Positions 9,697-18,637 of a DNA stretch of 64,000 nucleotides are shown piece by piece. Source of the DNA: Hyphomicrobiales bacterium (GTDB lineage: Bacteria; Pseudomonadota; Alphaproteobacteria; Rhizobiales; Rhizobiaceae); NCBI GenBank assembly GCA_900473175.1, contig UCKM01000005.1, positions 217,997 to 281,996 on the forward strand, read 5' to 3'. The notes under the pieces are model-generated. The model had not been told where the DNA came from and ran no database searches. It saw nothing but the letters and a program-made list of their open reading frames with translations. The position numbers were made by a program, and so were the translations under genes. Numbering within the stretch: position 1 is the stretch's first letter; every line of letters starts with the position of its first letter.

Positions 9697-9718
9697 GCCC
9701 GCGTCTTCCGACGCGGGC
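9697..9718. terminator. Bidirectional terminator
   Basis: The 9-bp stem GCCCGCGTC with GACGCGGGC has a TTCC loop and sits between the convergent DUF815 and LytM-factor genes. Confidence 0.8.
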
Positions 9719-9741
9719 CTTGCGTTGATATCGCTGATCGA

Positions 9742-11085
9742 TCAGGATTCGAGATACTTCGAAGGATCGACAGGAGTCGAGTTCTTGCGCACTTCGAAGT
9801 GCAGTTTCGGCTGGGTGGCGTTGCCTGTCATGCCGGATTTGCCAAGTTCCTCGCCGCGCTTGACCTTCTGGCCCCGCTGTACATTGAGCTTGCTGGCATT
9901 GCCATAGACGGTGACCAGGCCGTTGTCGTGGCGCACCAGTACCGTATTGCCGAACTCCTTGAGGCCATCGCCGGAATAAATCACAACGCCATTCTCGGCG
10001 GCCTTGATCGGCGTGCCCTCCGGCACTGATATATCGATACCATCGCTGCCCTTGCCATAATTGGCGACGACACGGCCGCGTACGGGCCAGCGCATGCCGG
10101 CCACGCCGGTCGACGACGGTGCTGCAGCAACATCCTTCTCGGCATCATCGATCACCTTCTCGCTCGCCTGCGGCGGCGTGTAAGGTTTGGCTTGACCGTC
10201 GGCTTGCGGCGCGGCCGGCGCTGCACGAGCCTGGGGCGCTGCGCTGGCGACGACCTTCGGCTGTTCGACCGGCGGGGTCGATGCCGTCTTGACCTGATCG
10301 ACAGCGCCTTTCGGCTTCATGTTATTGGCGACATTCTGCGCCAGCGCTGCATTCGACGGCGGGATGATCAGCGACTGGCCAACGCGGACGTTGCCGTCCT
10401 TCATGTTGTTGGCCTGTTTGATCGAATCTACATTGGCGCCGGTCTTGCGCGAGATTGCGTGCAGCGTGTCGCCGCTCTGCACGGTATAGGAGCCGCCATT
10501 GCTCGGAGGGGTCGTATTCTTCGCGCTGGTGGACGGCGTGGCGGAAGGTGCAGCCTGCTTTTCCTTGACCTGCTGCGCCTGCGGAAGCACCGCAACATCG
10601 TTCGACGCCGGGGCCGGTTTGGCGGGCATGCGGGCTTCGCGGCCATCGGGTGTCTTCAAAGTGCCGCCACTCGAGGCGAGCGGCGCTGCCTTCATCGGCT
10701 GGACTGGCTCGGCTGAAGCCATTTGCTGGTTGCGGACGGGTGTAGCGCTTGCGACGGGTGCCAGCGCCGGGCGCGACGGCTGCGAGGAAACCGGTGGCAG
10801 AGCCGCGGTGCTTGCTGCGCCGACTGGCGGCAGGCTGCCGCGCTGTACCGTACCGCGACTGACCGAAGCGGTCGGAGTTCCGTCAACCGGCGGCGTATAA
10901 GGCTGCGGGGCCGCGTTCTGCGTCTGCATTATTGAACGCTGGTTGTCGCTGTAGCCAGAACTGAAATCGGCACTGGTGAAGCGCTGTACGCCAGAGCTGC
11001 AACCTGCAGCCATACCAGCAAATGTGAGGATGGCGGCATTAAGAGCCAGCCGCCGTGACGCTTTGTCTAATGTACTCAAACGCAT
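9742..11085 (-). CDS. LysM and degenerate LytM (M23) domain lipoprotein, NlpD/DipM-like
   Basis: The 447-residue product starts with a lipoprotein-type signal (FAGMAAGCSS, lipobox Cys near residue 29). A long Pro/Ala-rich linker follows, then a LysM domain (YTVQSGDTLHAISRKTGANV) and a C-terminal M23 domain of about 120 residues. The first zinc-ligand His of active M23 peptidases is replaced (GSDGIDIS) and so is the first His of the later HxH-type pair region (VYGNASKL). Only LHFEVR keeps its His. This matches NlpD/DipM-type factors, which activate amidases at the septum rather than cut peptidoglycan themselves. It is an outer-membrane or periplasmic protein and lies downstream of pcm and surE. 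Confidence 0.88.
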   Translation of the reverse strand: MRLSTLDKASRRLALNAAILTFAGMAAGCSSGVQRFTSADFSSGYSDNQRSIMQTQNAAPQPYTPPVDGTPTASVSRGTVQRGSLPPVGAASTAALPPVSSQPSRPALAPVASATPVRNQQMASAEPVQPMKAAPLASSGGTLKTPDGREARMPAKPAPASNDVAVLPQAQQVKEKQAAPSATPSTSAKNTTPPSNGGSYTVQSGDTLHAISRKTGANVDSIKQANNMKDGNVRVGQSLIIPPSNAALAQNVANNMKPKGAVDQVKTASTPPVEQPKVVASAAPQARAAPAAPQADGQAKPYTPPQASEKVIDDAEKDVAAAPSSTGVAGMRWPVRGRVVANYGKGSDGIDISVPEGTPIKAAENGVVIYSGDGLKEFGNTVLVRHDNGLVTVYGNASKLNVQRGQKVKRGEELGKSGMTGNATQPKLHFEVRKNSTPVDPSKYLES

Positions 11086-11240
11086 CGCATGTCCCGCCCG
11101 TACTCAATACAAGAATATTGGGAGCATTAGATCGCGTTAATGTTACCCGACGGTTAAAACGCGCATAAAATTTGTAAAAAATTCACCAAACCCGTAAATG
11201 GTTGCACTGCACAAACGAGGAATTTCTAGGCTGTGCGGGT

Positions 11241-11894
11241 TCAGAGCGCTGCGGCAACGCCTTCAAGCAGCGGGAGAAACCGCACCGCCATCAGGTCCTG
11301 GCGTTCGAAACGGCTGCCTATCTTTGACAACCGCGCCATCACCTGCCTGCCTTCGAGCGGACCGATCGGGGCGATCATCACGCCGTTCGAAGACAAGAGG
11401 TCGACGAACTGGCGCGGCATGCTTTCGAAAGCACCCCATATCACGATGCGGTCGAACGGGCCGTCATTTACCAGGCCATGCCTGCCGTCGGCGTGTTTGA
11501 CGAAGGTGTTCTCGATCTTGAGCGCTTGCAGACGCTGCTGCGCAAGTTCAACAAGGGTTTGGTAGCGTTCCAGTGACAATACCCGGCCGGAAAGACGCGC
11601 CATGACGGCGGACGTGAAACCGGTGCCGGTGCCGACTTCAAGCACCCGGTGCGTCGGCTCCAGATCAAGCGCGTTGATCAGTTGCGCCTGAAGGTCTAGC
11701 CCTTCCATGAACTCGCCGCACTCGATCGGCAGCATCCCCTCGCCATAGGCGACATTACCGAGATTGCCATTGACAAAGGCCATGCGCGGCGTCGCCTCGA
11801 AGGCGCTCAGCAGCCGCTGATCCGTCAGTCCTTGCGATCGCATCCGGAGTACGAAGGCGGCGAAGCCTTCTCGTTCAGATAGAACCGGCTTCAT
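11241..11894 (-). CDS. pcm: Protein-L-isoaspartate O-methyltransferase
   Basis: The 217-residue SAM-dependent enzyme methylates isoaspartyl residues to start repair of damaged proteins. The family signature is present: [12 protein letters not shown], the [21 protein letters not shown] region, SAM motif [17 protein letters not shown], and the downstream ADGRHGL and FDRIVIWGA. In motif [10 protein letters not shown] replaces the more common IGTGSG, which is normal variation. Its ATG overlaps the surE stop codon by 4 bp, so the two are translationally coupled. The surE-pcm pairing is a common stress-survival arrangement. Confidence 0.92.
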   Translation of the reverse strand: MKPVLSEREGFAAFVLRMRSQGLTDQRLLSAFEATPRMAFVNGNLGNVAYGEGMLPIECGEFMEGLDLQAQLINALDLEPTHRVLEVGTGTGFTSAVMARLSGRVLSLERYQTLVELAQQRLQALKIENTFVKHADGRHGLVNDGPFDRIVIWGAFESMPRQFVDLLSSNGVMIAPIGPLEGRQVMARLSKIGSRFERQDLMAVRFLPLLEGVAAAL

Positions 11895-12649
11895 GCGAAT
11901 GCTGCCTCAAGGGTCGCGCGCGTTTCGTGTGCGGTCAGATCGAGCTGCAACGGTGTAATGGAAATGAAATTCTTGCGGATCGCCGCCACATCGCTGTCCT
12001 CAGCGGGTACATCCTTGCCGCGGCCGTAGCGCAGCCAGTAATAGGGCAAGCCTCGGCCATCATGGCGCTCTTCGATGGCAAGGCCGTGCGAGAGCTTGCC
12101 TTGGACCGTCACGCGCGTTCCAGCGATTTCGGAACTGCCGCAACTCGGGAAATTGATATTGACGAGAACGCCCTTTGCCAGGTCGGCGCCAAGAAGCTTC
12201 TTCAGGAGTGCCGGTGCATGCGCCGCCACCACCTCCCACGGCACGACGCGCGCACCACCGTCGAGGTTATACTCCTGCGACAGGGCAATCGATTTGATAC
12301 CAAGCAGCGTGCCCTCGATGGCACCGGCGACTGTTCCGGAATAGGTAACGTCATCTGCCATGTTCGAGCCCGAATTGACACCTGAGAGGATCAGGTCGGG
12401 CGGCTCAGGCATCAGGTGCTTGACGCCCATGATGACGCAATCGGTCGGTGTGCCGCGCAGGGCAAAGTGGCGTTCGTCGATCTTGCGCAGCCGCAGCGGA
12501 TTGGAAAGCGTCAGCGAGTGTGCCAGACCGCTTTGGTCGGTTTCCGGCGCGATCACCCAGATATCGTCAGAGAGCTGGCGGGCGATGCGTTCGAGTACGC
12601 TCAGACCTTCCGCATGAATACCATCATCGTTGGTCAGAAGAATGCGCAT
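11891..12649 (-). CDS. surE: 5'/3'-nucleotidase SurE
   Basis: The 252-residue cytoplasmic enzyme is a metal-dependent phosphatase that removes phosphate from nucleoside monophosphates. The N-terminal metal motif ILLTNDDG is exact. Further family blocks are [30 protein letters not shown] and [20 protein letters not shown], then [13 protein letters not shown]. The ATG at 12649 places LTNDDG at residue 4, as usual. It overlaps pcm by 4 bp and lies 16 bp after serS, within a serS-surE-pcm operon. Confidence 0.95.
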   Translation of the reverse strand: MRILLTNDDGIHAEGLSVLERIARQLSDDIWVIAPETDQSGLAHSLTLSNPLRLRKIDERHFALRGTPTDCVIMGVKHLMPEPPDLILSGVNSGSNMADDVTYSGTVAGAIEGTLLGIKSIALSQEYNLDGGARVVPWEVVAAHAPALLKKLLGADLAKGVLVNINFPSCGSSEIAGTRVTVQGKLSHGLAIEERHDGRGLPYYWLRYGRGKDVPAEDSDVAAIRKNFISITPLQLDLTAHETRATLEAAFA

Positions 12650-12665
12650 CGCCCTACCCTCTAAA

Positions 12666-13949
12666 TCAAGCGGCTCTTTCGATCCGTGTCAGTCCACCCA
12701 TATAGGGCACAAGTGCTTGAGGAACTGTGACGCTGCCGTCCTCATTCTGATAATTTTCCACAACCGCGATCAGCGCGCGTCCGACCGCGACACCCGAACC
12801 GTTGAGCGTGTGAACGAAACGGGTGGCCTTCTCGCCTTCCGGCCGGTAGCGGGAATTCATCCGTCGCGCCTGGAAATCGCCGCAGACCGAGCAGCTGGAG
12901 ATTTCGCGATACGCCTTCTGCCCTGGCAGCCAGACCTCGATATCGTAGGTCTTCTGGGCGCCGAAGCCCATGTCGCCGGTGCAGAGCGTCACTGTGCGGA
13001 ACGAAAGGTCGAGCCGTTTCAGAACTTCCTCAGCACAGGATGTCATGCGCTCATGCTCGTCGATGGAACGATCGGCATCGGTGATTGATACCAGTTCGAC
13101 CTTCATGAACTGGTGCTGGCGCAGCATGCCGCGCGTATCGCGCCCGGCGGAACCCGCCTCGGAACGGAAGCAGGCGGTCAGCGCGGTCATGCGGATCGGC
13201 AGATCACGAATGTCGAGAATTTCCTCGCGCACGAGGTTGGTAAGTGGCACCTCGGCCGTGGGAATGAGATAACGTCCATCGGTCGTCTGGAACAGGTCTT
13301 CGGCAAACTTCGGCAGCTGGCCAGTGCCATAAAGCACATCGTCATTGACCAGCAGCGGTGGGCTCACCTCGGTATAGCCATGCTCGCTCGTATGCAGATC
13401 GAGCATGAACTGGCCGAGCGCGCGCTCAAGGCGTGCCAACTGGCTCTTGAGGACCGTGAAGCGGCTGCCGGAAAGCCGGGCTGCACGTTCGAAATCCATA
13501 TAGCCGAGTTTCTCGCCGATCTCGAAATGCTCCTTCGGCTCGAAGGCGAAATTTTTCAAATGGCCAACGCGCCGGACTTCGACGTTGTCCGTCTCGTCCT
13601 CGCCAACCGGCACACTGTCGAGCGGAATGTTGGGCAGCACCGACAGCGCATCGTTCAGCGCGCGATCGAGCTGCCTCTCTTCCTCTTCGGCCGACTGCAG
13701 GAACAGCTTGATCTCGGCCACCTCCGCCTTGAGGCGGTCGGCGGTCGCCTGGTCCTTGGCGCCCATCGCCTTGCCGATCTCCTTCGAGGCGGCATTGCGA
13801 CGCTCCTGCGCCTCCTGCAATTTGGCGATGTGCTGACGGCGCTTTTCATCGAGCTCGATCAGGCGGGATGAAGCCGGCTCATTGCCCCGTTTGGCCAGAG
13901 CTGCGTCAAGCGCTTGCGGATTCTCGCGGATCCATTTGATATCGAGCAT
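12666..13949 (-). CDS. serS: Serine-tRNA ligase
   Basis: The 427-residue class II synthetase charges tRNA-Ser and tRNA-Sec. The N-terminal helical arm (about residues 30-100, [20 protein letters not shown]) binds the long variable arm of tRNA. Motif 2 appears at [19 protein letters not shown], and motif 3 near the C-terminus at [33 protein letters not shown] is also typical. Length is normal. The gene sits between tatC and surE. Confidence 0.96.
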   Translation of the reverse strand: MLDIKWIRENPQALDAALAKRGNEPASSRLIELDEKRRQHIAKLQEAQERRNAASKEIGKAMGAKDQATADRLKAEVAEIKLFLQSAEEEERQLDRALNDALSVLPNIPLDSVPVGEDETDNVEVRRVGHLKNFAFEPKEHFEIGEKLGYMDFERAARLSGSRFTVLKSQLARLERALGQFMLDLHTSEHGYTEVSPPLLVNDDVLYGTGQLPKFAEDLFQTTDGRYLIPTAEVPLTNLVREEILDIRDLPIRMTALTACFRSEAGSAGRDTRGMLRQHQFMKVELVSITDADRSIDEHERMTSCAEEVLKRLDLSFRTVTLCTGDMGFGAQKTYDIEVWLPGQKAYREISSCSVCGDFQARRMNSRYRPEGEKATRFVHTLNGSGVAVGRALIAVVENYQNEDGSVTVPQALVPYMGGLTRIERAA

Positions 13950-14015
13950 GGGAATAAGCCGTCTTGGAGTGAACCGTAAATAAAGAGCGCGAACGCCCGG
14001 CGAAATCTGTGGCCG

Positions 14016-14840
14016 TCAGGACGAGGATTCGCTGGGCTCCGATTGCGCTTCGGCATCAGCTGCCGCACGCTTCTTCTCGACCAGACGCGCCATCCAGATG
14101 GAAATCTCGTAGAGAAGGATCGTCGGGAGTGCAAGACCGATCTGGCTGATCGGGTCGGGTGGCGTAATGACGGCCGCCACGACGAATGCGATAATGATCG
14201 CGTATTTGCGCTTCGACCTCAGCCCCTCATAACCGACGAGACCGACGCGCGCCAGCAAAGTGGTAACCACCGGGAGCTGAAACACCAAGCCAAAGGCGAA
14301 GATCAGCGTCATGATCAGGCTGAGATATTCAGAAACCTTGGGCAATAAGGAAATCTGCACCTCACCGGCACCGCCCTGCTGCTGCATGGCAAGGAAGAAC
14401 CACATGATCATTGGCGTGAAGAAGAAGTAGACCAGGGCTCCGCCGAGGAGAAAGAGGATCGGCGATGCAATCAGGAAAGGCAGAAACGCCATCCGCTCAT
14501 TGCGATAGAGGCCAGGGGCTACAAATTTATAGATCTGCGACGCGATCACCGGGAACGCCAGAACAATGCCGCCGAACATGGCGATCTTCACCTGAGTGAA
14601 GAAGAATTCCTGCGGAGCCGTGTAGATCAACTGCGCCTTGGCAGGGTCAAACCCTGCCCAGCCGACGGCCCATTGGTAAGGGATGACCAGCAGATTGAAC
14701 AATTGCTTGCCAAAGTGAAAACATCCGAGGAAAGCAACAAAGAAGGCGAGCAGCGCCCAGATCAGGCGCTTGCGGAGTTCGATCAGGTGCTCGATCAGCG
14801 GCGCCGAGCTCTTGTCGATATCGTCATCGTACTTGTTCAA
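14016..14840 (-). CDS. tatC: Sec-independent protein translocase TatC
   Basis: The 274-residue, six-helix membrane protein is the receptor for twin-arginine signal peptides. The conserved cytoplasmic N-terminus APLIEHLIELRKRLIWALL leads into the first helix. The first periplasmic loop has YTAPQEFFFTQVKIAMFGGI, and FVAPGLYRNERM matches the family. The apparent start is TTG at 14840, overlapping the tatB stop by 4 bp; no ATG fits ahead of the conserved N-terminus. An acidic C-terminal tail follows the last helix. Likely client here: the phospholipase C at 25875. Confidence 0.95.
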   Translation of the reverse strand: MNKYDDDIDKSSAPLIEHLIELRKRLIWALLAFFVAFLGCFHFGKQLFNLLVIPYQWAVGWAGFDPAKAQLIYTAPQEFFFTQVKIAMFGGIVLAFPVIASQIYKFVAPGLYRNERMAFLPFLIASPILFLLGGALVYFFFTPMIMWFFLAMQQQGGAGEVQISLLPKVSEYLSLIMTLIFAFGLVFQLPVVTTLLARVGLVGYEGLRSKRKYAIIIAFVVAAVITPPDPISQIGLALPTILLYEISIWMARLVEKKRAAADAEAQSEPSESSS

Positions 14841-15448
14841 GATTGTGTCCCCGTGTCGCCAGCTTTGGCGCGCGGCTTGGCCGTTCTTTTTGCTGGCGCC
14901 GCCCTTGTTGTCGGTGCCTCGGCGGGTGTGGCCGCCGCGACTACGGGCGGTACAATTTTTTCTGCCTTCGTCGCGGCCGCCGGCTTCGCGGCCGGGCTCG
15001 CTGGCTTGCGCTTGGGCGCTGCCTTGACCTTTGTCTCGACGGGGGCACTCACTGGCGCAGCCGCTATCGGCTCCATCACCTGCGGCTGCAGCTGTGCGGC
15101 GCCGGGAGCCTCCGGATCAGGTATTGCCACGTTTTCCTTGGCGACGGCGGTTGCGTCCTTCAGGCTGGAGCGAATTTCCTCGCCCATCGTCCTGACCGGA
15201 TCGAACACCTTGCGAATGTCGCTGCGCGGATCGAGGCCCTTGGCCTCGTTGATGATGTCACGAACATCATCAAGCTCAGCCTCCTTGAGCGCTTCGTCGA
15301 ACTGGCGCCGGAACTCGCCGGCCGTGGCGCGAAACTTCGCAGTTGCCTTGCCGAATGCGCGCAGCATCTTCGGCAAATCCTTCGGGCCGACCACCACGAT
15401 CATGACGATCACGATAACCAGGATTTCCGACCAACCAACTTCAAACAT
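14837..15448 (-). CDS. tatB: Sec-independent protein translocase TatB
   Basis: The 203-residue protein has the short N-terminal membrane helix of TatB with its Glu and Gly-Pro hinge (SEILVIVIVMIVVVGPKDLP), then the amphipathic helix KMLRAFGKATAKFRATAGEF. The C-terminal 90 residues are a low-complexity Ala/Pro/Lys tail, longer than in E. coli but normal in Rhizobiales. TatB and TatC form the receptor complex. It is placed between tatA and tatC, with a 4-bp overlap into tatC. Confidence 0.95.
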   Translation of the reverse strand: MFEVGWSEILVIVIVMIVVVGPKDLPKMLRAFGKATAKFRATAGEFRRQFDEALKEAELDDVRDIINEAKGLDPRSDIRKVFDPVRTMGEEIRSSLKDATAVAKENVAIPDPEAPGAAQLQPQVMEPIAAAPVSAPVETKVKAAPKRKPASPAAKPAAATKAEKIVPPVVAAATPAEAPTTRAAPAKRTAKPRAKAGDTGTQS

Positions 15449-15512
15449 TCAACATGCTCCGGCCCCAGCGCAGCAACGAGGCCGCGCGCACGACGAGGCT
15501 AATCATTGGCAA

Positions 15513-15737
15513 TCAAGACTTTGTCGTCTTTTCCTTGACCGAGTTCACCGGCTGGCCAGTCTGATTGTCAATCGTCTTGGAACTGTCGGCAGTGGTTTCG
15601 TCGTCGCTCATGCCGCTCTTGAAGTTCTTGATGCCCTTGGCAACGTCGCCCATGAGTTCAGGAATCTTGCCGCGCCCGAACAGAAGAAGCACCACTGCAA
15701 GCACGATAAGCCAGTGCCAGATTGAAAAACTACCCAT
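15513..15737 (-). CDS. tatA: Sec-independent protein translocase TatA
   Basis: The 74-residue protein has one membrane helix ([17 protein letters not shown]) followed by the [20 protein letters not shown] amphipathic helix, the defining TatA layout. Many copies line the Tat pore. The ATG at 15737 follows a GAGGAT site; the frame extends only to a TTG seven codons upstream. It is the first gene of tatABC. Confidence 0.95.
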   Translation of the reverse strand: MGSFSIWHWLIVLAVVLLLFGRGKIPELMGDVAKGIKNFKSGMSDDETTADSSKTIDNQTGQPVNSVKEKTTKS

Positions 15738-15943
15738 CTTATCCTCACATTCGCCCAAAGTTCTGGGCTGATCTATGCCTTTTCCCCGTGCTTTTCAAAC
15801 ACAACGCGATGTATTGCAAACACAAGTTCGTTCTGCTGTTTCACATTCATGTAAACGCGGCGCAAGCCCGAAGTTGGAATGCCCGTGCAAAAACTTCACA
15901 ACGGGTTGTTTCAGCCACATTAGCCTTAAGTAGAAAGCTTGTC

Positions 15944-16675
15944 TCAATCATGTTCGACGCGGGGAGTCAAAAGCCCGAGTTCTTCGAGGTCGATATCCGT
16001 CAGCGGATCCTCGTCTTCCGTCAATTCATCCGGATCATTGGTCGGGACTGGAACGGCGAAATTAGCCGGCATGCGTGCCGACAGCAGGCCTGCACCGCGC
16101 AATTCGTCGATGCCCGGCAGATCGCGTACTTCCTGCAGGCCGAAATGATCGAGGAACGAAGCGGTCGTGCCGTAGGTGATGGGACGGCCCGGCGTGCGGC
16201 GACGTCCGCGAAATTTGATCCAGCCGGTTTCCATCAGCACGTCAAGCGTGCCTTTCGAGGTTTCCACGCCGCGAATGTCTTCCAGCTCGGCGCGCGTCAC
16301 CGGCTGATGGTATGCGATGATTGCCAGGACCTCCAATGCCGCGCGTGACAGCTTCTTCTGCTGCACCGCCTCGCGGTTCATCAGGAAGGCGAGATCGGCG
16401 GCAGTCCGAAAGGCCCACGCACCACCAATCTGACGCAGATTGATGCCACGCTTGGCGTAGATCTCCTGCAGCTCGCCCAAAAGCGCCGGCACATCCACGC
16501 CGGACGGAAGTCGCTCCTGCAGCGCCTTTTCTGTCACCGGCTCAGCGGATGCAAACAGAATGGCCTCCGCCATACGCAGGGCGTCCGACGCGGGGACCCG
16601 CGAATTCCAGTTTCCGGCGGGCTGGTCCTCGTCCTCATTGTCGTCGTCGATATGTTCGTGGATGCTGTCAGCCAT
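15944..16675 (-). CDS. scpB: Segregation and condensation protein ScpB
   Basis: The 243-residue winged-helix protein is the kite subunit of the SMC-ScpAB condensin. Blocks seen are AEAILFASAEPVTEKALQER, the RAALEVLAIIAYHQPVTRAE core and YGTTASFLDHFGLQEVRDLP. The acidic ends (DDDNEDEDQ at the N-terminus, DELTEDEDPL near the C-terminus) are typical for the order. The start overlaps the end of scpA by 8 bp. Confidence 0.95.
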   Translation of the reverse strand: MADSIHEHIDDDNEDEDQPAGNWNSRVPASDALRMAEAILFASAEPVTEKALQERLPSGVDVPALLGELQEIYAKRGINLRQIGGAWAFRTAADLAFLMNREAVQQKKLSRAALEVLAIIAYHQPVTRAELEDIRGVETSKGTLDVLMETGWIKFRGRRRTPGRPITYGTTASFLDHFGLQEVRDLPGIDELRGAGLLSARMPANFAVPVPTNDPDELTEDEDPLTDIDLEELGLLTPRVEHD

Positions 16676-17483
16676 TGACGACCTCTATTGGCTCGAACGT
16701 CTCCGCTGCGGCTGTCTCTGGTCTGTTGCGCAGATAGATCGGTTTGAAAGCACCGATCTGGCGGATTTCCAGGTGACCCTCTCGAACCATTTCAAGAGTT
16801 GCCGCGAACGAACTGGCGATCGCAGTAGCCCTTTCGGCAGGCGATATGATGAATTCGAGAAGATATTGGTCGAGCGCCGTCCAGTCCTTCATTTCACCGA
16901 CGAGGCGCATGAGGATCAAACGCGCATCTTTCAGCGACCAAACGCTGCGCCGTGCAATCTGCACCTGCGAAACGGCGCGCTTTTGGCGCTGCGAGGCATA
17001 GGCGATCAGCAATTCGTAGAGCGTGGCGGCATAGGTATTGGTCTGATCGAGGATCACGGCTTCTGGCATACCGCGCGCGAAAACATCGCGGCCAAGCCGG
17101 TTGCGATTGACGAGCTTCATCGCCGCGTCGCGCATCGCTTCCAGCCGCTTCAGCCTGAATTGCAGCGTGGCCGCCAGTTCCTCGCCGGACTCGCCATCGT
17201 CGCCGGGTGTCTTCGGAATCAGAAGCTTCGACTTGAGGTAGGCAAGCCAGGCCGCCATGACCAGATAGTCAGCCGCGAGTTCGAGCCGCAGGGCCTGGGC
17301 CTGGCGAATGAAGACCAAATACTGCTCCACCAGTGCCAGCACCGAAATGCGGGCTAAATCGACCCGTTGATTGCGGGCCAGGTGCAGCAATAGATCAAGC
17401 GGACCTTCGAAGCCCTTGATATCAATGACGAGCAAGGGCTCGCTTACGCCGCGATCGGACGGACTTTCCCACAGCGCCTCCAT
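16668..17483 (-). CDS. scpA: Segregation and condensation protein ScpA
   Basis: The 271-residue kleisin bridges the two SMC heads. The conserved N-terminal FEGPLDLLLHLARNQRVDLA and YLVMAAWLAYLKSKLLIP are present, and a C-terminal winged-helix region includes REGHLEIRQIG. The ATG at 17483 is chosen because the kleisin core then starts about 25 residues in; upstream codons in this frame overlap nagZ and look non-conserved. It lies 58 bp after nagZ and overlaps scpB. Confidence 0.92.
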   Translation of the reverse strand: MEALWESPSDRGVSEPLLVIDIKGFEGPLDLLLHLARNQRVDLARISVLALVEQYLVFIRQAQALRLELAADYLVMAAWLAYLKSKLLIPKTPGDDGESGEELAATLQFRLKRLEAMRDAAMKLVNRNRLGRDVFARGMPEAVILDQTNTYAATLYELLIAYASQRQKRAVSQVQIARRSVWSLKDARLILMRLVGEMKDWTALDQYLLEFIISPAERATAIASSFAATLEMVREGHLEIRQIGAFKPIYLRNRPETAAAETFEPIEVVNG

Positions 17484-17541
17484 GGGCGCTCCATTATGTC
17501 CGTTGAACTTTTGCTCCGTCGCAGACAAATCGCTCTCGTTT

Positions 17542-18561
17542 CTATGCCACCGCCTCGAAGTAGCGCTGGAATTCTTCCCGGAGTTCCTCCTCGCTTGAAG
17601 TATCCGGTTCTTTTCTAAAATCGATGGCCCGTCGCGCCCGCTCGAGCGCCTTACCCTCAAGTTCGGGCGTGCATGACGACACCGCCGTCATCTGGTCCAT
17701 GATGCCATGGCAATGAAGCACGATATCAAGTCCCGCCGCAAAGATTGCTTTGGTCCGATCAAAATAATCCCCAGAAAGTGCATTCATGGAGATATCATCG
17801 CTCATCAACAGGCCATCGAAGCCGATAAAGTCACGAATGATCTCCTCAACCACCTTGCCGGATGTCGTCGCCGGGCTTTTCGGATCGATTGCCGAGAAAA
17901 TCACATGGGCGCTCATGGCCATCGGCAAGTGGGCCAAAGCACGGAACGGCGCGAAATCGTGTTCTGCGAGTTGTTCAAGGGGCGTCGTCACCGTAGGCAA
18001 TTCGTGATGCGTGTCGGCAAAGGCACGGCCATGTCCCGGAATATGTTTCATCACCGGCAACATGCCGCCGGCAAGCAAGCCCTCGGCTGCCGCAGCGCCC
18101 ATTGCCGCAACGATTTCCGGGTGTTTGCCATAGGCCCTTGTACCGATCACGTCGTTTGCGCCCTCTACCGGAACATCCAGCACGGGCAGGCAATCGACAT
18201 TGATGCCAAGCTTGAGCAAATCGAATGCATGGAGCCGCGAGAGCAGCCATGCCGCGCGCAGCCCCTGCTCCTCGTTTTCCCGGTATAGTGCCCCGAGTGC
18301 CGATCCAGACGGATAGTTCCACACCAGCGGCGGGCGCAGACGCTGCACCCTGCCGCCTTCCTGATCGATCAGGACCAGCGCGTCATCACGATGCACCAGA
18401 TCGCGCAAATGCGCGCACAAATCCTCAATCTGTGCCGGCTCGCTGACGTTGCGGGCAAATAGAATAAAGCCCCAAGGACGCTCGTCGCGAAAAAACGCGA
18501 TCTCGTCGGGGGTCAGTTTCAAACCGGATGTACCGGCAATCCATGCTTTTGATTCGCTCAT
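17542..18561 (-). CDS. nagZ: Beta-N-acetylhexosaminidase (NagZ-type)
   Basis: The 339-residue GH3 glycosidase removes N-acetylglucosamine from muropeptides during peptidoglycan recycling in the cytoplasm. The catalytic loop MKHIPGHGRAFADTHHELP has the His-Asp pair typical of NagZ, and FDGLLMSDDISMNAL carries the nucleophile Asp. VLIDQEGGRVQRLRPP is also diagnostic. The gene is upstream of scpA-scpB, an arrangement kept across Rhizobiales, and is cut off from the SPOR gene by a terminator. Confidence 0.93.
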   Translation of the reverse strand: MSESKAWIAGTSGLKLTPDEIAFFRDERPWGFILFARNVSEPAQIEDLCAHLRDLVHRDDALVLIDQEGGRVQRLRPPLVWNYPSGSALGALYRENEEQGLRAAWLLSRLHAFDLLKLGINVDCLPVLDVPVEGANDVIGTRAYGKHPEIVAAMGAAAAEGLLAGGMLPVMKHIPGHGRAFADTHHELPTVTTPLEQLAEHDFAPFRALAHLPMAMSAHVIFSAIDPKSPATTSGKVVEEIIRDFIGFDGLLMSDDISMNALSGDYFDRTKAIFAAGLDIVLHCHGIMDQMTAVSSCTPELEGKALERARRAIDFRKEPDTSSEEELREEFQRYFEAVA

Positions 18562-18586
18562 GCCATGAGTCTACTGCTTTGCCGTA

Positions 18587-18618
18587 AAAAAGGAAAAGGC
18601 GGCCGCGGGCCGCCTCTT
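18587..18618 (-). terminator. Terminator of the SPOR-domain gene
   Basis: A perfect 8-bp GC stem (AGGCGGCC with GGCCGCCT) has a 3-base loop. On the minus strand it is followed by TTTTCCTTTTTT. It lies about 20 bp beyond the SPOR-gene stop and before nagZ. Confidence 0.85.
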
Positions 18619-18637
18619 CGTGAGAAATCAGACGAAC

